Assembly (NCBI RefSeq): GCF_902726565.1
Contig: NZ_CACVAF010000008.1
Location: 186,001 to 250,000, forward strand
DNA: 64,000 nucleotides
Reading direction: 5' to 3'
Source: Yersinia vastinensis
GTDB lineage: Bacteria; Pseudomonadota; Gammaproteobacteria; Enterobacterales; Enterobacteriaceae
Below, piece after piece: positions 13,872 to 22,846 of this stretch. Made by a program: the position numbers and the translations under genes. The notes below the pieces were generated by a model. That model was not told where the DNA came from. It did no database searches and saw nothing but the letters and a program-made list of their open reading frames with translations. Position 1 is the stretch's first letter. The number at the start of each line of letters is the position of its first letter.

Positions 13872-15355
13872 TGAAACCTGAGCACCTCAAGCTGCTAGCA
13901 GATAAAGACTGGCGGCTGAATAACCTTTACTGGATCACCGATAAAGAAGGTAAGCCAATCCGCTTCAGGATGACTCCTGAACAGCGCGAATACTTCGAAG
14001 GTATACACACTCGCAATATCATTCTTAAAGCTCGTCAGTTGGGCTTCACTACTGAGGTTTGCATTATTCAGTTGGATGCCGCGCTGTTTGAGTCTGCTAA
14101 ATGCGCCTTGATTGCCCATACACTGAATGACGCCAGGCGGCTGTTTCGCGAAAAGGTAAAATACGCCTACGACAAGCTGCCCAATGAAATCAAAGCAGCC
14201 AATCCGGCAAGTAATGATTCCGCGGGCGAGTTGGTATTTAACAAAGGCGGGTCACTCTACGTCAGCACCTCATTCCGTGGCGGCACGCTGCGTTACCTGC
14301 ACGTTTCAGAGTTCGGCAAGATATGCGCCAAGTATCCTGATAAAGCGCGTGAGATTGTCACTGGTGCGTTTGAGGCAGTATCGACTGGTTGCTTTGCTAC
14401 GATAGAAAGCACTGCTGAAGGCCGTGCTGGTTACTTTTTCGATTACTGCCAGACGGCTGAGAAAGCTCAGTTGCAGGGTAAGAAATTATCCCCGCTGGAC
14501 TGGAAGTTTTTCTTCTTCTCATGGTGGAAGAACCCACAGTACGCAATTGACCCGGTTGAGGCTTTACCGCAACGGCTGGTTGATTACTTCTCTGAGATAG
14601 AAGCTAAACACGGAATTCACCTGAACGAGCGCCAGAAAGCTTGGTACTACGCCAAAGAGAAGACGCTCGGCGACGATATGAAGCGGGAATATCCAACTAT
14701 CCCCGCCGAAGCATTCCAGCAATCAGTCGAAGGTGCTTACTACGCCAAACAGTTCCGCTGGCTCTACACCAACAAACGAATCTGCAAATTACCTGATAAC
14801 TCACACCTGCCGGTTCATACGTTCTGGGATATTGGCGTGGGCGACTCTACAGCCATCTGGTTCGTGCGTGAGGTCGGCGAAGAGTTCCACATCATCGACT
14901 ACTACGAAAACTCAGGCGAAGGTCTGCGGCACTACATGAAGGTGCTGAAAGATCGGGGTTATACGTATGGGGACCACTGGGGGCCGCATGACATCGAAAA
15001 CCGTGAATTCGGCTCTGATGCCAAGTCTCGTAAGGAATTAGCGCGGGAAGGTTATGAAATCGACGGGCAGATTTATTCCATGATATTCAAAGTGGTGCCT
15101 AAAACTGGCGTTGATACCGGTATTGAGTCAGTGCGCGAAATCCTACCTAAGTGTGTTTTTGATGATGAGAAGTGTGCTGAAGGGATTGCTCATCTTGAGG
15201 GATACAGGAAGGAATGGGACGACAAGCGCGGATGCTGGAAAGACAAACCACTTCACGATCACACCTCTAACGGCTCTGATGGGTTCCGTTACTTTGCTGT
15301 AGCGAAGAACAACCATAAAAAGCCAACCGGCAAAGTCACTCAACTACGGATGTAA
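13871..15355 (+). CDS. terL: Terminase large subunit (packaging ATPase/nuclease)
   Basis: A 494-residue packaging motor. The ATPase part has the Walker A-like ARQLGFTT (54-61), where R/Q replaces the usual GKS form, and Walker B YLHVSEFGK (142-150) with the catalytic E. A coupling-type IESTAEG follows near 178-184. The RNase H-like nuclease has D320 in TFWDIGVGDSTAIW and later acidic residues, including HDHTSNGSDGFRY near the C-terminus. It cuts concatemers and pumps DNA through the portal. Confidence 0.95.
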   Translation: MKPEHLKLLADKDWRLNNLYWITDKEGKPIRFRMTPEQREYFEGIHTRNIILKARQLGFTTEVCIIQLDAALFESAKCALIAHTLNDARRLFREKVKYAYDKLPNEIKAANPASNDSAGELVFNKGGSLYVSTSFRGGTLRYLHVSEFGKICAKYPDKAREIVTGAFEAVSTGCFATIESTAEGRAGYFFDYCQTAEKAQLQGKKLSPLDWKFFFFSWWKNPQYAIDPVEALPQRLVDYFSEIEAKHGIHLNERQKAWYYAKEKTLGDDMKREYPTIPAEAFQQSVEGAYYAKQFRWLYTNKRICKLPDNSHLPVHTFWDIGVGDSTAIWFVREVGEEFHIIDYYENSGEGLRHYMKVLKDRGYTYGDHWGPHDIENREFGSDAKSRKELAREGYEIDGQIYSMIFKVVPKTGVDTGIESVREILPKCVFDDEKCAEGIAHLEGYRKEWDDKRGCWKDKPLHDHTSNGSDGFRYFAVAKNNHKKPTGKVTQLRM

Positions 15356-15358
15356 CCC

Positions 15359-16747
15359 ATGCCAGATATTTCAACACCCAATCTCGATTATGGGAACATG
15401 ACCGAGGCGTGGGACATTAATGACGCTCTGATGGGCGGCACGCTTTATATGCGCCAGCTCGGAGAGCAGCATTTACCCAGATGGCCGAATGAAGATAGTG
15501 ATAGCTACAAGCAGCGGCTATCTGTGGCTACATTGCTACCTGCCTATGAAGAAACGATTAAGAATAACGTTGGGCGGGTATTTTCTGAGCCGACACAACT
15601 TAGCGAGACTACGCCTGATGTAATTATTGATTACACCAAGAATTTTGACTTGGAAGGAAATCGCTTAGATGTGTGGTCGCAGGAATACTTCAGCCTCGCC
15701 CTACAATACGGCCTTGCACATGCTCTGGTGGATTATCCCCGCGTAGGTGATATCAAAACAAAAGCTGAAGAGAAAGCGACTGGCGCACGTCCTTATGCTG
15801 TTTTGATTAATCCGCGTCAGGTTATCGGCTGGAAGTCAGAAACCAAGGATGGGAAAGTCAGGCTTACAGAGTTACGGATAAAAGAAATTGTTGTCGAAGA
15901 TGCTGAAAATTACGCACAGCACAAGATTGAGCAAATTCGCAAACTTACTCCTGGTGCAGTTGAGTTACATCGTAAGTCAACAGGCAATAGTGCTGATGGT
16001 GGTGATATATGGGTCATTCATGATACTTGGGAAACATCACGCAGTGATATTCCATTGGTTACTTTGTACACCAAACGAACAGGTTTCATGTGCGCGACGC
16101 CGCCGCTCATTAGTCTGGCACTACTGAATGTTAAACACTGGCAGAGTCAAAGCGAGCAAGACAACATTCTTCATGTTGCCAGAGTGCCATTGCTGACGGT
16201 GTTTGGATTGGAAGATGGGCAAGAATTAACGATTGGCGCATCAAATGCTACTAGGTTCTCTGACCGCTCCAAGCAAGGGCTTGAGTATGTAGAGCACACG
16301 GGTTCCGCTATTAACTCAGGTAAAGACTCGCTGAATAGCTTAGTTGAGCAAATGCGACAAGCTGGGGCCAAGATGCTCCGCGCAGAGAACACTTCAACGA
16401 AAGCAGTGGATCAGGTCACTGAGGAGCGGATGCAGGAGCAGTCTCCGCTCTATACGATGTCCAATTCTCTTGAAGATGCACTGGATAATATTCTGCAAAT
16501 CATGGCGGAGTGGTCGGGTGAGAATGACGGTGGCAGTGTTGATATTCGTACGGAACTGGAAACAGCAGAGCAGGCGTTTAATTCGACCTCTGCGTTAGCT
16601 ATACAGGCATTGCGTCAAGGCGGGGATATTCGACCTATTGATGCGGTTCGAGCCCTGCAAGTTCTCAAGATTATCGATCCCGATGCTAAGCCGGATGAAG
16701 TATTGGACGAGCTTAATAACTTAGGCCCAACCATCGCAGGTAGCTAA
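15359..16747 (+). CDS. Portal protein, DUF4055 family
   Basis: A 462-residue protein immediately after TerL. Motifs typical of DUF4055 portals are LPAYEETIKNNVGRVFSEP near residue 60, WSQEYFSLALQYGLAHALVDYP, and a helical C-terminal crown region with repeated Q, E and A. The dodecameric ring forms the DNA entry vertex and docks the terminase. Position and size support the call. Confidence 0.88.
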   Translation: MPDISTPNLDYGNMTEAWDINDALMGGTLYMRQLGEQHLPRWPNEDSDSYKQRLSVATLLPAYEETIKNNVGRVFSEPTQLSETTPDVIIDYTKNFDLEGNRLDVWSQEYFSLALQYGLAHALVDYPRVGDIKTKAEEKATGARPYAVLINPRQVIGWKSETKDGKVRLTELRIKEIVVEDAENYAQHKIEQIRKLTPGAVELHRKSTGNSADGGDIWVIHDTWETSRSDIPLVTLYTKRTGFMCATPPLISLALLNVKHWQSQSEQDNILHVARVPLLTVFGLEDGQELTIGASNATRFSDRSKQGLEYVEHTGSAINSGKDSLNSLVEQMRQAGAKMLRAENTSTKAVDQVTEERMQEQSPLYTMSNSLEDALDNILQIMAEWSGENDGGSVDIRTELETAEQAFNSTSALAIQALRQGGDIRPIDAVRALQVLKIIDPDAKPDEVLDELNNLGPTIAGS

Positions 16748-17860
16748 ATGGCAACAATTAACGAAAGGCTGCGTGATGAAACAATAGCACATAGCCTGTT
16801 TCAATCTCGTTATGGTGCTGGTGTTGCCCGTGAAATGGTTAAGGTGCTCAACGAGAGCGACGCAGAGCTATCTGCTCGATTAATTGTGGCTCTCGATGGG
16901 GTTAATCCAAACAGTATTACTGTGAAACGCTTAGAGAGTTTACTGGCTAGTGTGCGCCAAGTGAATAAACAAGCTATTAATGCGATGTATGCCTCTTTGT
17001 CCGATGAACTATTGGACTTTGCCAAGCATGAGGCCGGTTATCAGTTGAGTTTGTTTGACTCGCTATTGCCGGGGTCAGTTTTAAACCGATTCCCGTTAGC
17101 AGCAATTACCCAAGAGCAGGTTTATGCCGCGGCAATGGCTCAGCCGTTCCAAGGGCGATTATTGCGAGACTGGGCGGAAAATATCGAAGCTGACCGGATG
17201 ACCCGCATTACCAATACAGTGAAAAACGGCTACCTGGCTGGCGATACGGTTGAACAGATGGCGCGGAAAGTACGCGGCACCAGAGCAAGAAACTATCAAG
17301 ATGGTGTAATTGAAGCGGGACGGAAGAACGTCACGGCGGTAGTGAAAACGGCTGTCACTCACTTGGCTGCTGTCGCGCGGGATAAGTTTGCTGATAACAA
17401 CAGCAATATTATCGACGCCAAACAATGGCTCAGTACATTGGACAATAAAACCTCTCACGATTGCATTATCCGTGATCGCCTCAAATATACGCTGGAAGGT
17501 AAACCCATCGGGCACAAGGTTCCATATCTTCAGGGGCCGGGACGCATTCATTTCTGCTGCCGTTCGATGGAGACTTTAATCACTAAGTCATGGCGTGAGC
17601 TGGGGATCGATATCGACGAAATGGACGAAGGCACTCGAGCTAGCATGGATGGGCAAGTACCAGCTAGCACAACTTATAGTGAGTGGTTGCAACGGCAATC
17701 TTACCGCCGACAAGTTCAGGTACTGGGAGAGACTCGCGCCAGACTGATGAGAAACGGTGGCATGCGTACAGATGAATTCTTTACTGATACAGGCGAGTGG
17801 CTGACGTTACAGCAACTTAGAGATATCGACGATAGAGCGTTTTATGACGCAGGCTTGTAA
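16748..17860 (+). CDS. Minor head protein, Mu gpF-like
   Basis: A 370-residue protein starting directly after the portal stop. The middle and C-terminal part (NYQDGVIEAGRKNVTAVVKTAV ... WLSTLDNKTSHDCIIRD ... IHFCCRSM) carries the phage Mu F-like (SPP1 gp7) signature, including the conserved D-x-R-T/K-S-x-x-C and C-C-R pattern. Such proteins associate with the portal and are injected or help head assembly. Confidence 0.85.
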   Translation: MATINERLRDETIAHSLFQSRYGAGVAREMVKVLNESDAELSARLIVALDGVNPNSITVKRLESLLASVRQVNKQAINAMYASLSDELLDFAKHEAGYQLSLFDSLLPGSVLNRFPLAAITQEQVYAAAMAQPFQGRLLRDWAENIEADRMTRITNTVKNGYLAGDTVEQMARKVRGTRARNYQDGVIEAGRKNVTAVVKTAVTHLAAVARDKFADNNSNIIDAKQWLSTLDNKTSHDCIIRDRLKYTLEGKPIGHKVPYLQGPGRIHFCCRSMETLITKSWRELGIDIDEMDEGTRASMDGQVPASTTYSEWLQRQSYRRQVQVLGETRARLMRNGGMRTDEFFTDTGEWLTLQQLRDIDDRAFYDAGL

Positions 17861-17913
17861 AAACCATGTTTTAACAATTGCAGTAAACGGTAGTCAACTA
17901 AACAAAAAATCTG

Positions 17914-17939
17914 AGCCTCGTCATTGTGCGGGGCTTTTT
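17914..17939 (+). terminator. Terminator or attenuator in the head operon
   Basis: AGCCTCG and CGGGGCT pair around an eight-base loop and run into five T residues. It lies in the 160-base gap between the minor head gene and the scaffold gene and may reduce transcription downstream in the absence of antitermination. Confidence 0.65.
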
Positions 17940-18020
17940 ATTACCTGTCGTTAGCGGATGCGATACGGCGAGCGGGTCGGATGACCTTTTTAAAATGGCC
18001 GGAAGGCTTGGAGATTAACC

Positions 18021-18776
18021 ATGAAATTGAAATTAGATGCAGATGGAAAAGTAGTTGTTGAGAACGGAATGCCGGTTTATGTCCATGACGACGGCAAAGA
18101 AATCCCATTCGATGCTTCTGCTGCACTGAGCAAAATCACTGCGCTAAACGGCGAGGCTAAAACTCATCGAGAAGCGAAGGAAGCGGCGGAAGCCCAACTC
18201 GGTAAATTCTCTGGCATCGACGACCCAGCTAAGGCGATTGAAGCCCTGCAAACCTTAACCAAAATCGACCAGAAGAAACTGATTGATGCGGGAGCGGTAG
18301 ATCAGGTTAAAGCGGAAATTACCAAGGCATTCCAAACCCAACTGGATGACGCAAACGGCAAGAATAAGACTTTGGAGGATCAGCTTTATAAAGAGATGAT
18401 TGGTGGGCGTTTCGGTAGTTCCACATTCATCAAAGATAAAGTCGCTATTCCAGCAGACTTTGTTCAGGCGCGCTTTGGCCAGTCATTCAAGATTGAAGAT
18501 GGCAAGGTTGTGGCTTATGACCCATCAGGCAATAAGGTGTTCTCTCGCACTAAGCCTGGTGAACTTGCTGACTTCGATGAGGCGCTGGAGTTTTTGGTCG
18601 AACAGTACCCGCAGAAAGATCACATCCTCAAGGCATCCGGCAACAATGGTGGCGGCTCACAACAGCAGACGCAGCATCAGCACGGACAAAAAACACTGAA
18701 ACGCACCGCGTTTGACTCAATGGGTATGGCAGAGCAACGCGCCGCACTCAAAGACGGCGTGGCGATCGTAGACTAA
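18021..18776 (+). CDS. Scaffold-like head assembly protein
   Basis: A 251-residue acidic protein just before the coat gene. Residues 35-125 are a predicted coiled coil (LNGEAKTHREAKEAAEAQLGKF ... QTQLDDANGKNKTLEDQLYKE). The end is flexible, with NNGGGSQQQTQHQHGQK and a short terminal helix. This layout and location are typical of scaffolding proteins that guide capsid assembly. The assignment relies on architecture and position. Confidence 0.72.
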   Translation: MKLKLDADGKVVVENGMPVYVHDDGKEIPFDASAALSKITALNGEAKTHREAKEAAEAQLGKFSGIDDPAKAIEALQTLTKIDQKKLIDAGAVDQVKAEITKAFQTQLDDANGKNKTLEDQLYKEMIGGRFGSSTFIKDKVAIPADFVQARFGQSFKIEDGKVVAYDPSGNKVFSRTKPGELADFDEALEFLVEQYPQKDHILKASGNNGGGSQQQTQHQHGQKTLKRTAFDSMGMAEQRAALKDGVAIVD

Positions 18777-18789
18777 TTGGAGCTATAAA

Positions 18790-19938
18790 ATGGCAGCAAC
18801 AAATACCCTAACGGGCCTCATCCCAACAATTTACACCGCGTTGGATATCGTTTCGCGTGAGCAAACGGGCTTTATCCCCGCAGTAGCTCGAAATACTAAG
18901 GCAGATTCAGCCGCAAAAGGGCAAACAGTATCAGCACCAGTCGCACCAGCAGCCAAGACAGTTGATATTGTCCCTGGTCCGACAGCATCAGGTGATGCAG
19001 GGCAAGAGATTGGTAATGTGGATGTTGTGATCACCAAATCCAAAATGGCACCGGTCCAATGGAACGGCGAAGAGCAACTAGCTATTGGTCCGGCAGGGAC
19101 ATACAACACCATTCTTGCCGATCAGTTCAAACAAGCGTTTCGAGCACTTGCGAATGAGGTCGATGCTGACCTTGGCGCATTGTATTACGGTTCGTCTCGC
19201 GCAGTCGGTACTGCGGGTACTACACCGTTTGGTATTGCTGCTGATTTGTCTGACTTCGCGGATTCTCGTCGCGTATTGGAAGATAACGGCGCGCCTACAA
19301 CTGACCTACAAATGGTACTTGGTTCAGCAGCTATCTCTAACATTCGCGGTAAACAATCAGTTCTGTTTAAAGTGAATGAAGCCGGTACTGAAGAGCTTCT
19401 GCGTGAAGGTATCATCGGTCGAATTGAAGGGTTCAATCTGCATAACTCAGCCGGTGTTAAGCGAGTTACTGCAGGTAGTGGCGCGGGCTTCTTAGTCAAT
19501 AAGGTTGGTGGTCATGCAGTCGGTGATCGTCTGATCTCCGTTGATACGGGAACTGGTACGGTGAAAGTGGGGGATGTAGTCACCTTTGATGGTGATGACC
19601 ACAAATACGTAGTGTCCGTTGCCACTTCATCAGTTATCACCATTGCTGCACCTGGCTTGATGAAAGCGCTGGCAGATAATGCGGCCGTGACTGTAGGTGG
19701 TAATTACACCGCAAACATGGCATTTGACCGCAATGCATTCCTGTTAGCCTCACGTACTCCGGCAATGCCTGATGGTGGCGACACTGCTGATGACGTGATG
19801 AATGTTACCGACCCTGTGTCTGGCATTACATTCCAGATCGCACTGTATCGTCAGTACCGTCAGGTGCGTTATGAGGTTGGTTTGGCATGGGGCGTCGCGT
19901 CGGTTAAGCCTGAGCATAGCACTATCATTTTGGGCTAA
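18790..19938 (+). CDS. Major capsid protein, P22 coat family
   Basis: A 382-residue protein. Its N-terminus (TLTGLIPTIYTALDIVSREQTGFIPAVARN) and the segment VVITKSKMAPVQWNGEEQLAIG ... ADQFKQAFRALANEVDADLGALYY are characteristic of the P22 coat family (HK97 fold with an inserted domain). A Gly/Val-rich insertion lies around residues 220-300. It forms the icosahedral shell. Very high expression is likely; it is followed by a strong hairpin. Confidence 0.88.
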   Translation: MAATNTLTGLIPTIYTALDIVSREQTGFIPAVARNTKADSAAKGQTVSAPVAPAAKTVDIVPGPTASGDAGQEIGNVDVVITKSKMAPVQWNGEEQLAIGPAGTYNTILADQFKQAFRALANEVDADLGALYYGSSRAVGTAGTTPFGIAADLSDFADSRRVLEDNGAPTTDLQMVLGSAAISNIRGKQSVLFKVNEAGTEELLREGIIGRIEGFNLHNSAGVKRVTAGSGAGFLVNKVGGHAVGDRLISVDTGTGTVKVGDVVTFDGDDHKYVVSVATSSVITIAAPGLMKALADNAAVTVGGNYTANMAFDRNAFLLASRTPAMPDGGDTADDVMNVTDPVSGITFQIALYRQYRQVRYEVGLAWGVASVKPEHSTIILG

Positions 19939-19943
19939 TTATC

Positions 19944-19963
19944 AAGGGGCTTCGGCCCCTTTC
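19944..19963 (+). terminator. Terminator after the coat gene
   Basis: GGGGC-TTCG-GCCCC with an extra A/T pair and a T-rich tail (TTTCTTATTT). The UUCG tetraloop makes it very stable. It may set the high ratio of coat to downstream transcripts. Confidence 0.75.
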
Positions 19964-19979
19964 TTATTTGGAGTAATAA

Positions 19980-20297
19980 ATGGCCGGATTGACGAAAGAG
20001 CAGCGTGAAGCAAAGAAACTGATTGCTAATGTGGCAGACCCAGCGGCAACTAATCTCCCTGTTGAACCTGTTGAACCTGTTGAACCTGTTGAACCTGTTG
20101 AACCTGTTGAACCTGTTGAACCTGTTGAACCTGTTGAACCTGTTGAACCTGTTGAACCTGTTGAACCTGTTGAACCCATCACATTTATTCGTATGAATCG
20201 TGAATCACCAATGCTGCCTGGTGGACCAACTGAAGCAGATGTTCACCCTGAATCAGTAGAGTTATGGTTGCTGGACGAATGGCGTATTAGCGAGTAA
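19980..20297 (+). CDS. Small head/connector protein with 13 VEP repeats
   Basis: A 105-residue protein. Residues 28-66 are 13 perfect copies of Val-Glu-Pro, encoded by a 9-bp tandem repeat. The flanking parts are [20 protein letters not shown] and a C-terminal domain [37 protein letters not shown], which recurs as a small domain next to coat genes in other phages. The repeat would be an extended acidic spacer. Function unknown; it may link capsid and neck. Confidence 0.7.
   Translation: MAGLTKEQREAKKLIANVADPAATNLPVEPVEPVEPVEPVEPVEPVEPVEPVEPVEPVEPVEPVEPITFIRMNRESPMLPGGPTEADVHPESVELWLLDEWRISE
20061..20177 (+). repeat. 9-bp tandem repeat GTTGAACCT, 13 copies
   Basis: Thirteen head-to-tail copies of GTTGAACCT, identical except for the last base of the final copy (GTTGAACCC). 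The unit is a multiple of three, so changes in copy number keep the frame open. Confidence 0.97.
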
Positions 20298-20306
20298 GGG
20301 CGGCTT

Positions 20307-20789
20307 ATGTTGGTTACTAACCCTGATTCTCCTAGCTTCAATAGTTACGCAAGTGTCGATGACTTGAGAGCTTTGGCCGCGTCTCGCGGATATGACGTAC
20401 CGGTGGATGACGAATCCTGTGAACAATTACTGTTGCAGGGAATGGACTACCTTGCAGGTCTTATATGGAAAGGGAGCCGGGCGGTAGCTGAACAACCTTT
20501 GTTCTGGCCGCGCATTGGGATTGTGGTCGATGGTTACCTGCTGCCTAAAGACGTCATTCCAAAGCAGGTTATACAGGCGCAATGCAGGCTGGCAATTGAA
20601 GCGCAGGAAATAGACCTATCTCCAGCATTTGCCGGTGGCGGTGAAGTGACTCAAGAGACAGTAGTTGGCGCGGTTAGCGTTTCATATGCAGAAGGTTCCA
20701 GCGGTTCATCCCCGAGCTTTACTTGGTTAAACGGGTTGTTGCGCGGAATGATAACCAGCACAAACCAAGTTCGCATGGTGAGGGGGTAA
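20307..20789 (+). CDS. Head-tail connector protein, DnaT-like family
   Basis: A 160-residue protein beginning NPDSPSFNSYASVDDLRALAASRGYDVP, the opening of the phage family often named putative DnaT-like ssDNA-binding protein. Its position after the coat gene and its helical layout fit a head-tail adaptor (HK97 gp6-like). The database name is probably misleading, so I call it by context. Confidence 0.75.
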   Translation: MLVTNPDSPSFNSYASVDDLRALAASRGYDVPVDDESCEQLLLQGMDYLAGLIWKGSRAVAEQPLFWPRIGIVVDGYLLPKDVIPKQVIQAQCRLAIEAQEIDLSPAFAGGGEVTQETVVGAVSVSYAEGSSGSSPSFTWLNGLLRGMITSTNQVRMVRG

Positions 20790-20790
20790 T

Positions 20791-21042
20791 ATGTCGGAAT
20801 TGAAAATAGTTCCATTCATCAAAGACAGCACAGCAGAACACAACAAAGCCAATGTCATCAGATTACTAAAAGAAGCGCTAGCATTTGCCGAAAATGGCAG
20901 CCCCCAGAGCCTTGCGGTGATAATGATCAGCAATGGCGATGTTATGGATTGTTATCACCATGGTGGCGCGCCATACATGATGGTAGGTGCGATTGAATCA
21001 CTTAAAACTGACTATATTCACGCTCAGATAGAAAGGCGATGA
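20791..21042 (+). CDS. Small phage protein, unknown function
   Basis: An 83-residue protein one base after the previous stop. The first half forms a helix (NKANVIRLLKEALAFAENGS); the second has VIMISNGDVMDCYHHGGAPYMMVGAIESLKTDY, a small beta-alpha pattern. It lies among connector genes with short gaps on both sides, but I cannot place it in a family. Confidence 0.7.
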   Translation: MSELKIVPFIKDSTAEHNKANVIRLLKEALAFAENGSPQSLAVIMISNGDVMDCYHHGGAPYMMVGAIESLKTDYIHAQIERR

Positions 21043-21043
21043 T

Positions 21044-21394
21044 ATGGCTATCAATTACCCACGAATGCGAGCGACAGCAACACGATTGATTACTGAGAAT
21101 GGAGCGACCTACCAATTATCTCGTGGTGGTGGCGTCGAGTTCGTTGGAGGTGTTGAGGTTGAAATTCCTCTGGAAACATCCTCCATTGTTGGTGTTATTT
21201 CCAGTTACTCTCCCGGCGAGATTGACGGCACATTAATCCAAAACGGTGATGTGAAAATGTCGGCAACTGCTGATATTGAAATTCGCATCGGCGATCTGAT
21301 TATGGTTGATGGCAAAAAACACCGAGTCATTAAACCTAATCCAGTAAAACCCGCTGCATTGTTGATTTGTTATAAACCACAACTGAGGGCGTGA
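21044..21394 (+). CDS. Head-closure/neck-type protein
   Basis: A 116-residue mostly beta protein (TYQLSRGGGVEFVGGVEVEIPLETSSIVGVIS, broken in my reading into strands; then GDLIMVDGKKHRVIKPNPVKP). The pattern of a barrel with a loop, plus location between the adaptor and the gp10-like protein, fits a head-closure protein of the SPP1 gp16 / HK97 gp7 kind. Sequence evidence alone is weak. Confidence 0.6.
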   Translation: MAINYPRMRATATRLITENGATYQLSRGGGVEFVGGVEVEIPLETSSIVGVISSYSPGEIDGTLIQNGDVKMSATADIEIRIGDLIMVDGKKHRVIKPNPVKPAALLICYKPQLRA

Positions 21395-21395
21395 T

Positions 21396-21983
21396 ATGGC
21401 TGACAACTCCAGCTTCATGACTTCAATTAATGCGTTTATTGAAAAGGGTAAGCGTAATCAGGAATTGGTAGTTCAAAAAGCGGGTATCAAAATTCTTAAT
21501 CGGTTGGTCACGATGTCGCCGGTTGGAAATCCTGAAATATGGAAGGTGAATCAGACAGCGAAGTCATATAACGACGCTGTTTTTGATGCCAACGAAGCTA
21601 AACGACTCGACTCTTCTAATTTGACCAAGACAGGAAAATTAAAGAAAAGTGCCAAAGTTAAAGCACCAGAATGGGATATCTATTCGCCACCAAACTACAC
21701 AGGCGGGCGATTTAGAGGTAACTGGCAGGTCGGGCTAGATGTTCAACCGGACGGTGAAACAGGGCGAATCGATAAAAGGGGCAACATGACAATGGCTGTG
21801 GGCAATTATATGCTTGAGCAGTTCAAGGTCGGCACTAAGGCTATCTACTTCACCAACAACGTCCCTTACGCTCTGAAATTAGAACTGGGGCATTCCAGTC
21901 AAGCTCCTAGCGGATTAGTGAGAATTACCGCGCTAGAAGCAAAAAAATATTTTGATGAGGCTGCGAGTGAAGTGTCTAAATAA
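21396..21983 (+). CDS. Tail completion/neck protein, HK97 gp10-like
   Basis: A 195-residue protein one base after the previous stop. It includes AGIKILNRLVTMSPVGNPEIW near the start, an APEWDIYSPPNYTGGRFRGNWQVGL segment and AIYFTNNVPYALKLELGHSSQAPSGLVRIT at the end. The pattern S-P-V-x-T/N-G-x-x-R-x-x-W and N-x-x-P-Y-A-x-x-x-E-x-G-x-S is the signature of this family. It acts at the joint of head and tail. Confidence 0.85.
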   Translation: MADNSSFMTSINAFIEKGKRNQELVVQKAGIKILNRLVTMSPVGNPEIWKVNQTAKSYNDAVFDANEAKRLDSSNLTKTGKLKKSAKVKAPEWDIYSPPNYTGGRFRGNWQVGLDVQPDGETGRIDKRGNMTMAVGNYMLEQFKVGTKAIYFTNNVPYALKLELGHSSQAPSGLVRITALEAKKYFDEAASEVSK

Positions 21984-22788
21984 TCTTGTTTTTTCTCTTT
22001 GATGATTTTCTGAAATACGGAGGTTCACCGCAACCAACAATGCGAACATGCTTCCATGCAATGCCGTTATTAATGTTTGATATGGTAACGGGGTTGACGT
22101 TAAAGGATGTAGCTATACTTTTTTGGCTTTCTCCGGCGATCAATTTTTGAATTATCTCAATTGCCATTTCTTCATTAATTTTTGCATTAGGGTGAGACGA
22201 GCCTTTGCTTGAGTAATCTGGTTTGATGGTTGAGCAAACATTGCTCAGTTCTGGCAATACATCTTTCCAGCGACGCCCATATTTAATACTGGATATCGTG
22301 TTTTTATCTACATTGAACTTTATAGCCAAATCGCTAGTAGATGCCCCAGATATTATGGAACGCTTGATATCTTCAACATCACACTCTTTCAAGATGGACA
22401 GCGGATGATTACTACCCTTTCTCGGATTCCACCGACCATTAATTGTTGCATGCTGCATATTTCCTAAGTGAGTAGTCCACTCTAAGTTTTCAAAGTTATT
22501 GTTTGTTCTATCTGAATCGATGTGGTTAACAATATTACAGCCATTTGGTTTTATGCAGAACGCTTCAGCTACTAGTCTATGTACGTGCGCCTGAAAAATC
22601 TTGCATTCATTTTGCAGGAGGACGAATGGGTATCCCGCTCGTAATGCAGGCTTAAGTGTAACTCCAATTCTTTTTGTAATAATACCATTCCTGTGGAGGC
22701 AGATACGGTCAAGTGAGCGAACTGACCCTTTATTTGATACCTCGTAAAGGTGTTCATAATTAGGGATTGGCTTCCATATTTCTTCCAT
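21976..22788 (-). CDS. NUMOD4-HNH homing endonuclease, antisense in tail operon
   Basis: A 270-residue protein starting at ATG 22788 after GAGGT; the upstream in-frame start at 22812 lacks a ribosome site. Residues 1-45 are NUMOD4-like (EIWKPIPNYEHLYEVSNKGSVRSLDR). Then comes an HNH_3 core (VHRLVAEAFC ... NHIDSDRTNNNFENLEWTT) and two helix-turn-helix repeats (CDVEDIKRSIISGASTSDLA and AIEIIQKLIAGESQKSIATS). Its 3' end overlaps the gp10-like gene by 8 bases. It is a selfish insertion between two structural genes. Confidence 0.9.
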   Translation of the reverse strand: MEEIWKPIPNYEHLYEVSNKGSVRSLDRICLHRNGIITKRIGVTLKPALRAGYPFVLLQNECKIFQAHVHRLVAEAFCIKPNGCNIVNHIDSDRTNNNFENLEWTTHLGNMQHATINGRWNPRKGSNHPLSILKECDVEDIKRSIISGASTSDLAIKFNVDKNTISSIKYGRRWKDVLPELSNVCSTIKPDYSSKGSSHPNAKINEEMAIEIIQKLIAGESQKSIATSFNVNPVTISNINNGIAWKHVRIVGCGEPPYFRKSSKRKNKII

Positions 22789-22817
22789 AAATACCTCGAT
22801 AGTTAATTTCAATCATA

Positions 22818-22823
22818 AGTATA
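22818..22823 (-). promoter_or_regulatory. Possible -10 of the antisense endonuclease gene
   Basis: TATACT on the minus strand, 30 bases before the ATG at 22788. No good -35 is visible at the right distance, so this is tentative. It would allow expression independent of the late phage operon. Confidence 0.35.
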
Positions 22824-22846
22824 CGGTAAGTTATTAGAGGAAGCTA

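Noticed and set aside
20000-20200. Possible CRISPR array
   Set aside because: The 9-bp repeats are contiguous with no spacers and code for Val-Glu-Pro inside an open gene.
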